Numbered from the stretch's first letter, positions 25,693 to 34,484 are shown. The stretch is DNA of 64,000 nucleotides from Phycisphaerales bacterium UBA5793 (GCA_002418285.1 DIDT01000066.1:1-64000), one strand, 5' to 3'. Numbers and translations: made by a program. Notes: a model not told the origin generated them from the letters alone.

Positions 25693-26490
25693 TCATGGAG
25701 GTCCGCCCGCCTCGATCGACGTGGGCTCGAAGATGTCTGGGAATTCCGTACGCGGCTCCTGCCAGCCGAAGTTCTGGTAGCGACGCTGCTGCGTGATCAG
25801 GATGGCGAGCGCCGCGAGCCACAGGAGTATTCCGGCCGAGAGCAGGGCTGCGTTCCCCTGCAACCAGCCCACGAGTGCGACGAGGGGTTGGTAGTTCATC
25901 CCGACAAAGAGGAGCAATACCTTGTCGAGCGCCTTTCGCCACAGGCTCACCTGCTTCCACTGCCGAGCCCACCGCTGGGCGGCTGTTCCCTGAGACAGGT
26001 CGAACCAATCGCCGAGGTAGAGGCAGATCGCCTCGGTCACCTGGCGGTGCTGTTTGCGAAAGATCGAGCACTGAAGGAATCGCTTGCGTCCGCCCACCTT
26101 GAATTCACATCTGGCTGACCCCCACTTGAGCTGGTCGATTTCCCACCACTGGATGCGCCAGCGCTGGCGGAAGCAACGAGGGCCGCCGGGGACCAGCGCG
26201 TAGCCGATGCCGCGCGGCGACACACAAAGCGTGTGCTGCGGGCTGATCCAGGCGAACAAGCAGAAGAACGCGGGGAGCCACGAGGCGACGTGCAGTCCCG
26301 GCACCCAATCGGCCTTTGTATCGACGGAAAGACCGGGGTGCAGCCAGACGATCAATGCTGCTGCGTTGAGAAGTGTGACCAGTGACGCGCAGCCGAGTAT
26401 CCACCACTTGCGTTCGCGACGGGAGAAGCGGTTGCGAAAGATGAAGACGCCGGGTCGCGCTTCGGGCTGGTTGTCGGTCGGCACGTTCAC
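25693..26490 (-). CDS. membrane protein with PH-like segment
   Basis: 265 residues. Helices near residues 30-50, 68-85 and 200-235 frame a soluble part. VSPRGIGYALVPG...RIQWWEIDQLKWGSARCEFKVGGRKRFL has the strand order of PH-like domains in bacterial membrane proteins. A cytoplasmic tail ends the protein. Function unknown. The downstream membrane-protein gene on the same strand may form a pair with it. Confidence 0.65.
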   Translation of the reverse strand: MNVPTDNQPEARPGVFIFRNRFSRRERKWWILGCASLVTLLNAAALIVWLHPGLSVDTKADWVPGLHVASWLPAFFCLFAWISPQHTLCVSPRGIGYALVPGGPRCFRQRWRIQWWEIDQLKWGSARCEFKVGGRKRFLQCSIFRKQHRQVTEAICLYLGDWFDLSQGTAAQRWARQWKQVSLWRKALDKVLLLFVGMNYQPLVALVGWLQGNAALLSAGILLWLAALAILITQQRRYQNFGWQEPRTEFPDIFEPTSIEAGGPP

Positions 26491-26689
26491 GAATCAATTA
26501 TGAAGCATGAAGAGCCCGGCTGCGTGTCCATTCCGGCAGCCTTGGGGACACCAACGCTGGGTCGAATCAGGGTGAATTGCTCTTGGCCGACTGGCTGCCA
26601 CGGTCCGCTAGCATCCTGTGGTGGACCAGCGACCCTGCCTCGTCACTGTCGGCCGCCGCCTGTTGCATCAAGCCGCAAGGAGAGTCGTC

Positions 26690-27964
26690 ATGTCCCACAC
26701 TTACTGGTCGATCATCGTGGCGTTCTGCGTTCTGTGGTCGGTCGGGCAGGCGCGGGCGGCCGAACCGAGCGATGAGGAAGTGTTGCTCGTCAAAGCGGCA
26801 CTGACGGGTGAGAGTCTTGTCGAGGGTGAGAAGGCGCTGACGTCGTACCTGGTGGATCATCCCAAGTCGGACTATGTTCGCTTCGGTCTTGGATTCGCGC
26901 AGTTCTTCCACAGCGGCGAGGTGCTGTTCAGCGGGTTGTATCGCTATGGCTTCCTCGGGCGCGAGGGGTTTCTCGATGAGATGCTGCCGATTGATGTGTC
27001 GTCGGTGCCGCGCAACATGCAGCCTGAGGAGATCACCTATGACAAACTCAACGCGCTGATCCAATCGTGGCTCGACTCTGTCGCGACGGCGGAAACGACG
27101 CTCGCCGCGATCACCGACGAGACGGTCAAACTCCCTATCGCCATCGGGCAGGTGCGGCTGGATATTGACGGCAACGGAAAGGGCGATGAAGGCGAGGCGA
27201 TCTGGGCGCTGTTCAACCGTTTTCAGCGCCGATTCGACGCCGACGAAGCGGGAGCTGCCGAGTTCACCATTGCGTTTGATCGCGCCGATGTCGCGTGGCT
27301 GCGCGGCTATTGCCACTTCATGATGGCATTGGCTGAGTGCGCGCTGGCGCACGATCGCCAGGCGCTCTTTGATCACTGCTCGCACGTCGCCTTCGCCAGG
27401 CCGAAGACGCCGTTTCCGTTTCTTCAGGCGGAGTATGACTATCGCGAGTACGAATGGATGACGGTCACGGACTGGATTGCGTTCTTCCACCTCATGCGAT
27501 TCGAGGTGAAGGAGCCGGCGCGGATGCTCAAGGCGCACGAGCATCTGAAGATGGTCATTGCGATGGGCAAGGACATGTGGAAGTCCATTGACGCGGAAAC
27601 GGACAACGATCGCGAATGGGTGCCGAGCACGATTCAAACTTCCGTCATTCCCGGCGCGGAAGTTACGCCCGAAATCCGCGACACGTGGCTGATTTTCCTC
27701 AACGAGGCGGATCTGGTGCTCGACGGCACGCGGCTGGTGCGATTCTGGCGTATGCCCGAGTGGGACGACCGGCCGCAGGGCACGGGGATCAATCTCAAAC
27801 GGGTGTTTACGGAGCCGCGCACCTTTGATCTGATGCTTTGGATCCAGGGCACGGCGGCAGCGCCGTATCTCGAAAAGGGAACACTGACCAAGCCGGGACT
27901 GTGGGACCGCATGCAGAACGCGTTCAACGGCAGGGTGTTTCGCTGGGGGTTCTGGTTTAATTGA
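26690..27964 (+). CDS. secreted protein of unknown function
   Basis: 424 residues from MSHTYWSIIV, with GGAG nearby and a signal peptide cut near ARAAE. It is mostly alpha-helical: LTGESLVEGEKALTSYLVDHPKSDYVRFGLGFAQFF resembles a TPR-like start. One Ca-binding-like loop is present (DIDGNGKGDEGEA, residues near 155). No enzymatic motif is seen. The C-terminal part has many Trp and Phe residues and ends RWGFWFN. The shared C-terminal domain is absent. Its location (periplasmic or extracellular) is inferred. Confidence 0.75.
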   Translation: MSHTYWSIIVAFCVLWSVGQARAAEPSDEEVLLVKAALTGESLVEGEKALTSYLVDHPKSDYVRFGLGFAQFFHSGEVLFSGLYRYGFLGREGFLDEMLPIDVSSVPRNMQPEEITYDKLNALIQSWLDSVATAETTLAAITDETVKLPIAIGQVRLDIDGNGKGDEGEAIWALFNRFQRRFDADEAGAAEFTIAFDRADVAWLRGYCHFMMALAECALAHDRQALFDHCSHVAFARPKTPFPFLQAEYDYREYEWMTVTDWIAFFHLMRFEVKEPARMLKAHEHLKMVIAMGKDMWKSIDAETDNDREWVPSTIQTSVIPGAEVTPEIRDTWLIFLNEADLVLDGTRLVRFWRMPEWDDRPQGTGINLKRVFTEPRTFDLMLWIQGTAAAPYLEKGTLTKPGLWDRMQNAFNGRVFRWGFWFN

Positions 27965-28006
27965 GTCGTGGACGGCGAGGGATCGACACGATCACGGCGA
28001 TCGACG

Positions 28007-28447
28007 TCAATCTGTCGTAAGAAGCGCCTCGCTCACCATCGCGTTTTCATCCAAGCGAATTACCAGCCACTCGGAGTCGATCGGGAACGCTGAGTCTCGC
28101 TCGAGCCCCAGGCGGTAGACCATGTCGTATTCGTGGAAACGAGCCGTGTCATGGGGCTCACCGAGATCCGCCGCCACTTCATCGCGGGTGCGCCCGATCG
28201 GCGAGTGGGTGGCGAGGTAGTCATCCACCATGCGCACCCGGATCGAGTCATGTGTGCTTTCGGACGCTGTGGCGCGCCAGACCGCCGAATCGAACGGCAT
28301 CGGTTCGAAGTCAACATGACCGAATGTGATCCACGCGAGACCGAATTGATAGATCAGGCGGCCGGCACAGATCGCCCCGAGCACCACAATGCCGATGGCG
28401 ATGCGACGCTCGATCAGTGGCAATGACGGCTGGCGGCTCACGGTCAA
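28007..28447 (-). CDS. membrane-anchored BamE-like small protein
   Basis: 146 residues: one N-terminal membrane helix (IAIGIVVLGAICAGRLIYQFG), then a SmpA/BamE-like fold. DYLATHSPIGRTRDEVAADLGEP is the usual 'helix then GxP' part, followed by strands (YDMVYRLG, WLVIRLDENAMVSEALL). Such domains occur in periplasmic assembly proteins and inhibitors. The assignment rests on pattern only. Confidence 0.6.
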   Translation of the reverse strand: MTVSRQPSLPLIERRIAIGIVVLGAICAGRLIYQFGLAWITFGHVDFEPMPFDSAVWRATASESTHDSIRVRMVDDYLATHSPIGRTRDEVAADLGEPHDTARFHEYDMVYRLGLERDSAFPIDSEWLVIRLDENAMVSEALLTTD

Positions 28448-28477
28448 TTCTGCGCCGACGCGCGGACACAGAGGGTA

Positions 28478-29014
28478 CTACGAACCGAGTGGTCCCTGGG
28501 CGAATGCGACCGAGTCGACATGGTAAACCAAGTGCGGCAGGCCGCCTTCGATGTCGCGCGTGCCGGTGCGGACGCCGCCGATCTTCTCCACGGCGCGTTG
28601 TGAGCGAACGTTGTTGACACCGACGAGGAACATGACTCGATCGACATGCTTGAATGCGTGTTCAAGCATGAGGCGCTTCATCTCGCGGTTGGTGGGGCCG
28701 CCCCAGTGGGAGCGGGCGAGGAAGGTCCAGCCGATCTCAAGATCGCCGCCATCCTGCTCATTGTGCGGGTGGAAACGTGACGAGCCAATGATGCGGCCGG
28801 TCGCACGCTCGATAACGACCAGGGCGCCACCGGACTGCACGCCCTTGTCGAAGAACGCGCGGAACACATCCGGCTGCCAGCGGTTGTGATGCGGATGCTG
28901 CTCCCAGATCAGCGGATCGGACGCGACGGCATGGAGCGCATCGAAGTCATCCTCGCGCATGGGGCGGAGTTCGATGCGTTCGCCGGTGAGGGTGGGTTGG
29001 AGGTTGAAGCGCAT
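28478..29014 (-). CDS. GNAT acetyltransferase, RimJ/RimL-like
   Basis: 178 residues. TGERIELRPMREDDFDAL opens the fold. GRIIGSSRFHP, LEIGWTFLARSHWGGPTNREMKRLMLEHAF and NNVRSQRAVEKIGG are the usual strand 4, CoA-binding and C-terminal motifs. It probably acetylates an N-terminal amine or a small molecule; the acceptor is unknown. It is six bases downstream of the next minus-strand gene, part of a tight run (29790 to 28478). Confidence 0.88.
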   Translation of the reverse strand: MRFNLQPTLTGERIELRPMREDDFDALHAVASDPLIWEQHPHHNRWQPDVFRAFFDKGVQSGGALVVIERATGRIIGSSRFHPHNEQDGGDLEIGWTFLARSHWGGPTNREMKRLMLEHAFKHVDRVMFLVGVNNVRSQRAVEKIGGVRTGTRDIEGGLPHLVYHVDSVAFAQGPLGS

Positions 29015-29020
29015 GGCTCT

Positions 29021-29395
29021 CTACTCGTCTTCTTGCTCTCCACCATTACTGGCGAGTTCGCAAGCAGACTCATCAAACACCAGTACGTGACCTGGTTGAA
29101 ACAGGTGTGGAGCATGTTGCCTCCACCACTGTTCCGCAGCGACATCCTTCTGGGCCAGGCAACGGAACGCATCGCGAGCCGAAACCAGGTATCCCGTTTG
29201 CGTTCCTCCCCTTCCCAGCAGCCAGTGCGTTACTCTCGACAGAGGTGTCTTTGGTCCCGAGAGCACTCCGAAGCCTCGTCGAGGCTCTGGCGTAGCGCGA
29301 TCACGCCATAGTGGAAGTTCAAGACCGACCCAGGCATCACGAATGTGTTTAGGAGCTTCACCGATCGGAGTGTTCACGATGCTGATCTTCGTCAC
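29021..29395 (-). CDS. conserved hypothetical protein coupled to RidA gene
   Basis: 124 residues from GTG (VTKISIVNTPIGEAP). The start overlaps the RidA stop as GTGA, an arrangement that couples translation. The opening matches a small family seen in many bacteria (NTPIGEAPKHIRDAWVGLELPLW). It has no catalytic motif. A longer frame starting at 29407 is also possible. Function unknown. Confidence 0.65.
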   Translation of the reverse strand: MTKISIVNTPIGEAPKHIRDAWVGLELPLWRDRATPEPRRGFGVLSGPKTPLSRVTHWLLGRGGTQTGYLVSARDAFRCLAQKDVAAEQWWRQHAPHLFQPGHVLVFDESACELASNGGEQEDE

Positions 29396-29790
29396 CCATC
29401 CACCCACGCTTCCGCCTCGAACTCCACCAGCCAGTCGGGATCGATGAAGCGCGTCACCTGCATGACGGTGTTGGCCGGGCGGATGTCCTTGAAGTACTCA
29501 CCATGCACGCGGGCCACGGTTTCCCAGTCTTCGATGCGCGTGAGCAGGGTTCGCGTGCGGCAGACGTGGTGAAGGTCGGCGCCAAGCCCCTGCAAGGCCT
29601 GGCGGATGATGTCGAGACACCTCCGAGCTTGCGCTGCCGCATCACCCACTGCGACCGTCTTTCCGCCCGCATCCAGCGGCGCGGTACCGGAGACCGAGAT
29701 GAGCGGCCCGGTCCGAATGGCGCGGGAGATGCCGATGATCGGTTCGAACGGCGACCCCGTGGAGACGCGCTGGCGATTGTCCTTGTTCAT
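29392..29790 (-). CDS. RidA family protein
   Basis: 132 residues from MNKDNRQRVSTGSPFEP. The Rid fold is clear: RTGPLISVSGTAPLD, AAAQARRCLDIIRQALQGLGADLHHVCRTRTLL and NTVMQVTRFIDPDWLVEFEAEA. RidA deaminates reactive enamine/imine intermediates, but the Arg and family detail differ, so this may be a Rid4-7-type paralog with a different role. It is first in the run RidA - hypothetical - GNAT. Confidence 0.88.
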   Translation of the reverse strand: MNKDNRQRVSTGSPFEPIIGISRAIRTGPLISVSGTAPLDAGGKTVAVGDAAAQARRCLDIIRQALQGLGADLHHVCRTRTLLTRIEDWETVARVHGEYFKDIRPANTVMQVTRFIDPDWLVEFEAEAWVDG

Positions 29791-29842
29791 GATCGGCTCC
29801 AGCCGGCTGCGAGCGGATGAGGAAATGACCGAGTGATGCCCA

Positions 29843-30343
29843 TTAGCCCGCTGCGGCCTTCTCCATCGCGGCGATGTCAAGTTTCTTCATACCCATCATG
29901 GCGTTGAGGACGCGGCCGGCCTTCGCCTTATCAGGGTGGGTGATCAGTTCCATGAGGCGGCGCGGGACGACCTGCCAGGACACGCCGAACTTGTCCTTGA
30001 GCCAGCCGCACTGCTGGGCCTCGGGGACACCGCCTTCGTTGAGGCGATCCCAGTAGTGATCGACCTCATTCTGATCATCGCACATGATCTGGAAGGAGAT
30101 GGCTTCGTTGAACTTGAACTGCGGTCCGCCGTTGAGTGCGGTGAACTCCTGGCCGTTGAGGGTGAAGGCGACGGTAAGCACCGCGCCCGGTTCGCGGCCG
30201 TGGAACTCTTTCCCTGCCTCGGTGTAGTGGCTGATCTTTCCGATTGCCGAGTTGGGGAAGATGGAGGTGTAGAACTTTGCCGCCTGCTCGCCTTGGGTGT
30301 CAAACCAGAGGCAGGGGATGATGGATGATTTGATGGTGGCCAT
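29843..30343 (-). CDS. VOC superfamily protein (PhnB-like)
   Basis: 166 residues: SIIPCLWFDTQGEQAAKFYTSIF, an HYTEAGKEFHGREPGAVLTVAFTLNGQEFTALNGGP core, and VDHYWDRLNEGG...CGWLKDKFGVSWQVVP. These are the marks of PhnB-type vicinal-oxygen-chelate proteins (sometimes named 3-demethylubiquinone methyltransferase-like). The typical metal ligands are not all present. The role is unknown. Confidence 0.88.
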   Translation of the reverse strand: MATIKSSIIPCLWFDTQGEQAAKFYTSIFPNSAIGKISHYTEAGKEFHGREPGAVLTVAFTLNGQEFTALNGGPQFKFNEAISFQIMCDDQNEVDHYWDRLNEGGVPEAQQCGWLKDKFGVSWQVVPRRLMELITHPDKAKAGRVLNAMMGMKKLDIAAMEKAAAG

Positions 30344-30537
30344 GATTCTCTCCAGATGAACGGCTTGCCGCCCCGGGTACTACCCGCGTGTTCGCCGGTT
30401 GGGGATGGTATTCAGCGCGGCGATCGATCGTCGCAAACGCAATCGGGCCCGAGCTGAGACATCCTGCCGCCTCACTGCTGTTTCATCCTGCTCACCATTG
30501 TGGAGCGACTGTCGTTTGTCGCGCTGTTCGCTGGCTT

Positions 30538-30969
30538 CTATGCAAGCTTGTTCGCCGGCTTCTTCTCAGCAGGCGGCTTTTTCTTCAATGCGGCCTTCTG
30601 CGGATTGCCGAGTCTGGCGTTGAGCGCCACGGCTTCCTTGATCATGCGGCGGATGGTCGAGACGGCGATCTTTGTCTGTTCCCCCATCTCCAGCGTGGCC
30701 ATCTCGTACTTGCCGCTGGGCTTGAGACGTGAGTCATTGGAGGTTAATTGCTGGCCGCGCCAGAAGCCAAAGAGGATGCGATCATCTTCCGCGCGAATGA
30801 ACAGGACCGGCCCATTGCTGAGATAGACCAGGTGCCCCCACTTGACGACTTCTTCGAGCGAAGCCGCGCCGCGAACCGTCTTGCGCAGGAACTTGACACG
30901 CTCAAGCCGCCACCCGCTGAGGGCGGCGACATAGGCGTCGGGATCGACGGCTGGCTTGATCTTCTCCAT
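30538..30969 (-). CDS. DUF1801 domain protein
   Basis: 143 residues. VDPDAYVAALSGWRLERVKFLRKTVR, EEVVKWGHLVYLSNGPVLFIRAEDDRILFGFWRGQQL and RLKPSGKYEMATLEM match the DUF1801 (YdhG-like) fold. A basic tail rich in Lys and Pro ends it (KAALKKKPPAEKKPANKLA). The role is unknown. Confidence 0.85.
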   Translation of the reverse strand: MEKIKPAVDPDAYVAALSGWRLERVKFLRKTVRGAASLEEVVKWGHLVYLSNGPVLFIRAEDDRILFGFWRGQQLTSNDSRLKPSGKYEMATLEMGEQTKIAVSTIRRMIKEAVALNARLGNPQKAALKKKPPAEKKPANKLA

Positions 30970-31008
30970 GTGGCTCCACTGAGTTCGGGGTCGAAGCGAG
31001 ATTGCCCA

Positions 31009-31521
31009 TCAGCCTTGGCGGCGATTGTACATCAGTGCGTTGAAGTCGAGGTCTTCCTTGATTGGTGCGCCGAGTTGCCGCAGCATGTTGAGCGCCTGGG
31101 CTCGATGGTGCACCTCGTGCAGCACGAGCTGGGTGAAGATATCCCTGGCAGTGGCCGAAACAAGGGTCGGCGGCTGGTCAGGCGACACCGCGCGATACTC
31201 GATCAGGCGATCCCAGTCGCCAACGCGCTCAAGGGACGCTCGCGTCTCGCCCGCTTGCTGCGTCCACTTGGCCTCAAGCACGGTGAACGCCGGCGGGTTT
31301 TCATCCCGAATCTCCCACTGCTCATAGGGCGGCACATCGCGTTCTTCGAGCCGCTCGATGTAGTACCACTCGCTGATGAGCATGTGCGCAAGCACCGCGG
31401 CGAGAGAGCCTGGCCCGATGGGCCACTCGCTCAGGTATTGGTCGGCCGAGAGCGGGCGCACGGCATCGAAGAGCTTGCCACGTGCGAGACAGAGATAGTC
31501 GTAGGTTCGCTGCGGATCCAT
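31009..31521 (-). CDS. DinB family protein
   Basis: 170 residues forming the four-helix DinB/YfiT fold. The His of the metal triad appear in VLAHMLISEWYYIERL (about residue 46) and FTQLVLHEVHHRAQALNMLRQLG (about residue 135-139). DinB-like proteins are metal-binding thiol transferases or unknown; the substrate is unknown. Confidence 0.87.
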   Translation of the reverse strand: MDPQRTYDYLCLARGKLFDAVRPLSADQYLSEWPIGPGSLAAVLAHMLISEWYYIERLEERDVPPYEQWEIRDENPPAFTVLEAKWTQQAGETRASLERVGDWDRLIEYRAVSPDQPPTLVSATARDIFTQLVLHEVHHRAQALNMLRQLGAPIKEDLDFNALMYNRRQG

Positions 31522-31601
31522 GGGATATCAAAGTCCGCATCCGCGGCCGCGACAAGAATGTATTCGCGGAACAACACGCGAAACGCAGAACTACGAGCGA
31601 T

Positions 31602-32105
31602 TCACGGCTGGAAGTGGACGGACACCGCATCAGCAGTCTGGGGATTCAGGTCGCGCAGCTCGATGCCGTGCTCGAGCCGGGCCTTGAGCGCCATGAGGAA
31701 GTAGATCCAGCACGAGCGGCAGTTCATGTGGCTGTAGGGTCGCTCTGATTCGTCGGTTGGAATGCCCCCCTGCGTCAGGAGGCAGCGGGTGCGACCATCC
31801 TCGAGCGCCGAGATATCGATGGCGACGGTCATCGTCCCGCCGAAGGTGAACTTGAATCGATTTGGTTCATCCACTTCGAGCACCTGGCCGCCCAGTTCGA
31901 AGTTGTGAACGAATTTGAAATGGTAAGAGTCGCCGGCGTGTGCCACTTCGTCGGGCCGCCGGGGTGCGCCTTCGGGCGAAGTGAACATCGCCTGCCTGAT
32001 GAAGAAGGATTCCAGACCCTGCGAGGTGGACCAGGCACGGAAGACGGCTTGCTGTGTTGTTTGCAGGTGCATGCCGATGTGGAAGTGGGACCAGTCGTAT
32101 GGCAT
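31602..32105 (-). CDS. SRPBCC/AHSA1-like protein
   Basis: 167 residues from MPYDWSHFHIGMHL, preferred because GGAGAGAGACACG lies just upstream. The START/AHSA1 fold is visible: TTQQAVFRAWSTSQGLESFFIRQA, GDSYHFKFVHNFELGGQVLEVDEPNRFKFTFGG and RCLLTQGGIPTDES. The long frame upstream is shadow. It probably binds a hydrophobic ligand. The role is unknown. Confidence 0.83.
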   Translation of the reverse strand: MPYDWSHFHIGMHLQTTQQAVFRAWSTSQGLESFFIRQAMFTSPEGAPRRPDEVAHAGDSYHFKFVHNFELGGQVLEVDEPNRFKFTFGGTMTVAIDISALEDGRTRCLLTQGGIPTDESERPYSHMNCRSCWIYFLMALKARLEHGIELRDLNPQTADAVSVHFQP

Positions 32106-32249
32106 CGTGTCTCTCTCCAACGGAACGGGGCATGATAGAGTCGTGCCGATGCGTTCGGCGAACTGGTGCTGATTCGCGGACAATTCAGAAACCCAAATCG
32201 GGCCAGAGCCAGGACGGCTGATTCCGATGCAATCGGCCGCTCCAGATGT

Positions 32250-32675
32250 TCAGTGCGCGATGCAGACCGGTGGCTCCTCCGTCGGCACAAGACTCACGAC
32301 CTCAATCTCTCGGGCGCGAACTTCACCTGTCACGCCATGCACGCCGTCAATGGTGATCTTCCACAGGTCATTCTCCCAGAATGGCTGGCGGAGGTTCTCG
32401 AAGCAGATGCCTTCGACTGCATTCTGACTGTTGAAGTGATTCAACGTCACTCCTTCTACGCCAGTGCATCGAAAATGTACAAAGCAAGACTTGACCAACC
32501 GCGGCGCCCCTTGCGGCTCTCCGGGTTCATAATCGAACGCGTGCACGACAAAATCAAGCGTGGGGCCACCGCGGTCGAGGGAGATGCACACGATCTCGTT
32601 GTCCAGAAACTCCGGCCAGTGGCCGAAGTGGCTTATGACAAGTTCAGCACCCGAGATGTCCGGTGTCTCTTCCAT
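32250..32675 (-). CDS. Imm50 family immunity-like protein
   Basis: 141 residues. The pattern ISHFGHWPEFLDNEIVCISLDRGGPTLDFVVHAF...CFVHFRCTGVEGVTLNHFNSQNAVEGICFENL is that of immunity protein 50, which protects against polymorphic toxins. No toxin gene is next to it; it ends four bases after the isochorismatase frame on the same strand. It may be an orphan immunity gene, or it may have taken on another task. Confidence 0.8.
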   Translation of the reverse strand: MEETPDISGAELVISHFGHWPEFLDNEIVCISLDRGGPTLDFVVHAFDYEPGEPQGAPRLVKSCFVHFRCTGVEGVTLNHFNSQNAVEGICFENLRQPFWENDLWKITIDGVHGVTGEVRAREIEVVSLVPTEEPPVCIAH

Positions 32676-32678
32676 CGC

Positions 32679-33206
32679 TCAGGCCAACATTATGTCTGCT
32701 GCGGCGACGAGTATGACCCGATCGGTGAGTTCCTCGTTGACGGCGGCAGTGATCTGCTCGGCCGTTTGCATTTCGGTGTTGTAGGTGCTATGGGCGTCCC
32801 TAATGAGTGTGACCTTCAGGCCGCGTACGAGGGCGCCGAGGGTGGTGGCGCGGACGCAGTGCGGCCCTTCGAGGCCGGCAATGATGAGGTGATGGATGCC
32901 GCGCTTGCTCAGTTCGTCGGCGAGCGGCGTCGATTCAAAGGTGTCGCAGGTGGTCTTGTCGAAGTACGTGTCATCGGGCCGCGCGCCGATGCGTGGGTGG
33001 ACTTGCCAGCCGGGTGTGCCGTGTTCGAGCGGCGTGCCGGGGCCTTCGCCGTGTCGGACGAAGAAGACAGGCATACCGGCGGCTCGGGCTCGCTTCAGAA
33101 GATCGGCCCAGCGCGGGATGAGGGTTTCGGCGCCGACGACGGGCCAGTCGCCTTCGAGCAGGCCGACCTGGCAATCGATGAGGAGGAAGGCGGTGTGTGG
33201 TTGCAT
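32679..33206 (-). CDS. isochorismatase-family cysteine hydrolase
   Basis: 175 residues. The catalytic Asp is in FLLIDCQVGLL (about 11), Lys in YFDKTTCDTF (about 84) and Cys in GLEGPHCVRATTLGALVRG (about 117), so the Asp-Lys-Cys triad is intact. Members hydrolyse nicotinamide, isochorismate, ureas or other amides; the substrate is unknown. A 59-bp piece of its 5' end is duplicated 800 bp upstream. Confidence 0.9.
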   Translation of the reverse strand: MQPHTAFLLIDCQVGLLEGDWPVVGAETLIPRWADLLKRARAAGMPVFFVRHGEGPGTPLEHGTPGWQVHPRIGARPDDTYFDKTTCDTFESTPLADELSKRGIHHLIIAGLEGPHCVRATTLGALVRGLKVTLIRDAHSTYNTEMQTAEQITAAVNEELTDRVILVAAADIMLA

Positions 33207-33242
33207 GGCAGCAGGTTAGGCTGTTCATTGAGACGCGGGAGA

Positions 33243-33632
33243 TCAGGTTGATTCCGTCGGAGCAGCCCAGGTGTTCATGAAGTTGCTGAGTTCGCGTTCA
33301 AGTTGAGGCACCGCCTTCGTTGCTGTCGCCCAAACGATGTCCAGATCGATATCAAAGTACGCGTGCACCAGGCGGTGGCGCATTGCGATGATCTGCGGCC
33401 ACGGAACGGCGGGCACCGCATCGCGCACAGATGAATCGAGCACCGACGCCGCTTCACCGATAATCTCTACCGCTTTCACAAGACCGAGTGTTGCGATGTC
33501 ATCCAGTTGCAGCGATTCACGCATGCGCCCGGTCACGAATCCGCGTATCTGAACTGCGGCGTCGAGTATATGGCGCAACCTGATGTAGTCCGCTTCCGAC
33601 CACGGCCAAGGCGGCCGCGCGTCAGGCGGCAT
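33243..33632 (-). CDS. hepT: HepT-like toxin ribonuclease
   Basis: 129 residues, HEPN fold of the HepT/DUF86 family. The active motif R-x4-H-x-Y is present as RHRLVHAYF, and KAVEIIGEAA precedes it. HepT cleaves RNA and is silenced by its nucleotidyltransferase partner MntA, which adds AMP groups near the Tyr. Its start overlaps the MntA stop by 11 bases, so it is translated second. Confidence 0.92.
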   Translation of the reverse strand: MPPDARPPWPWSEADYIRLRHILDAAVQIRGFVTGRMRESLQLDDIATLGLVKAVEIIGEAASVLDSSVRDAVPAVPWPQIIAMRHRLVHAYFDIDLDIVWATATKAVPQLERELSNFMNTWAAPTEST

Positions 33633-33924
33633 ACTGCACCTGCGCTTCGCGCATCACCCGATCGCGAAAGTAGCGGGACAGTTCGGCAGGCGTGCGGAGA
33701 TCAACCTTTCGACCGATCAGCCCGGTCAGTTCCAATTCCATACCGGCGAGATCGAAATACGTCGTCTCCGCGCCGGACTGGAACTCCACGAGCATGTCCA
33801 CATCACTGTCAGGCCGGAATCGCGGCGTGAGGACAGAGCCGAACAGCGACAGGCGCTGCACTCTGTACTTGCGACAGATCGCGGCGAGCTGTTCGGCCGG
33901 GATGTGAATGGTCGGAACGATCAT
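33622..33924 (-). CDS. mntA: MntA-like nucleotidyltransferase antitoxin
   Basis: 100 residues. The minimal nucleotidyltransferase motif GS-x10-DxD is intact (GSVLTPRF...SDVDMLVEF). MntA adds AMP to HepT and neutralises it, so the pair is a type VII toxin-antitoxin module. The gene opens with MIVPTIHIPAEQLAAICRKY and overlaps HepT. It lies between two copies of an isochorismatase 5' fragment. Confidence 0.92.
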   Translation of the reverse strand: MIVPTIHIPAEQLAAICRKYRVQRLSLFGSVLTPRFRPDSDVDMLVEFQSGAETTYFDLAGMELELTGLIGRKVDLRTPAELSRYFRDRVMREAQVQYAA

Positions 33925-33934
33925 GGCGAAAGAA

Positions 33935-34009
33935 TCATAGGTGCATGTTCCCGCCTTCGAGCAGGCCGACCTGGCAATCGATGAGGAGGAAGGCGGTGCG
34001 GGGTTGCAT
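33935..34009 (-). pseudogene. truncated 5' fragment of isochorismatase gene
   Basis: The 59 bases at 33952-34010 match 33149-33207 with only two differences. They encode the first 19-20 residues of the intact gene (MQPRTAFLLIDCQVGLLEGG), after which the frame runs into foreign sequence and stops. It flanks the HepT/MntA module on the side opposite the intact gene. Confidence 0.88.
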
Positions 34010-34018
34010 GAAGCGACT

Positions 34019-34447
34019 CTATGCCTTCGACGCCGAGACGGTCGGCCCAGCGCCGAACGACAGTGCCTCCAATCGCCGAGCCCGCCATCGCCTGATGACT
34101 TCCGCGAGCACGAGGACAGGCGACCAAATCACCGCGATCACCGGCCCATACAGCCAGCCGAAGAAGGCGGCGAACACCATCTGCGCCCCATCCGCTTCCC
34201 ACTCCTGCACGATGGGATTCGTCGGATCGGCGTTGTCACCCATCTGCTGCACGATGTCATCGAGGTATGCCTGTCGTGAAAGCACCTGGGCGTTGGCGAG
34301 ACCCCAGCCGCCGAAGATGATTGCCAGCGCCATCATCCAGAAGGTCATGAACTTTGGCCAGCGCCAGCGGGCGGCCATGAGCCACAGCGGGACAGTGAGT
34401 TCCAGCGCAAGTACAAGAATCCAGACAATGCAAAGAGCTTCTCGCAT
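34019..34447 (-). CDS. small membrane protein
   Basis: 142 residues with three likely membrane helices (ALCIVWILVLALELTVPLWLM, MMALAIIFGGWGLANA, FGWLYGPVIAVIWSPVLVLAEVI). The soluble loop between helices 2 and 3 is acidic. No family recognised. It has a convincing composition and start. Confidence 0.6.
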   Translation of the reverse strand: MREALCIVWILVLALELTVPLWLMAARWRWPKFMTFWMMALAIIFGGWGLANAQVLSRQAYLDDIVQQMGDNADPTNPIVQEWEADGAQMVFAAFFGWLYGPVIAVIWSPVLVLAEVIRRWRARRLEALSFGAGPTVSASKA

Positions 34448-34484
34448 GAATCAATCGCGGCAGACGGCTGCCCCACGCTTTGCT

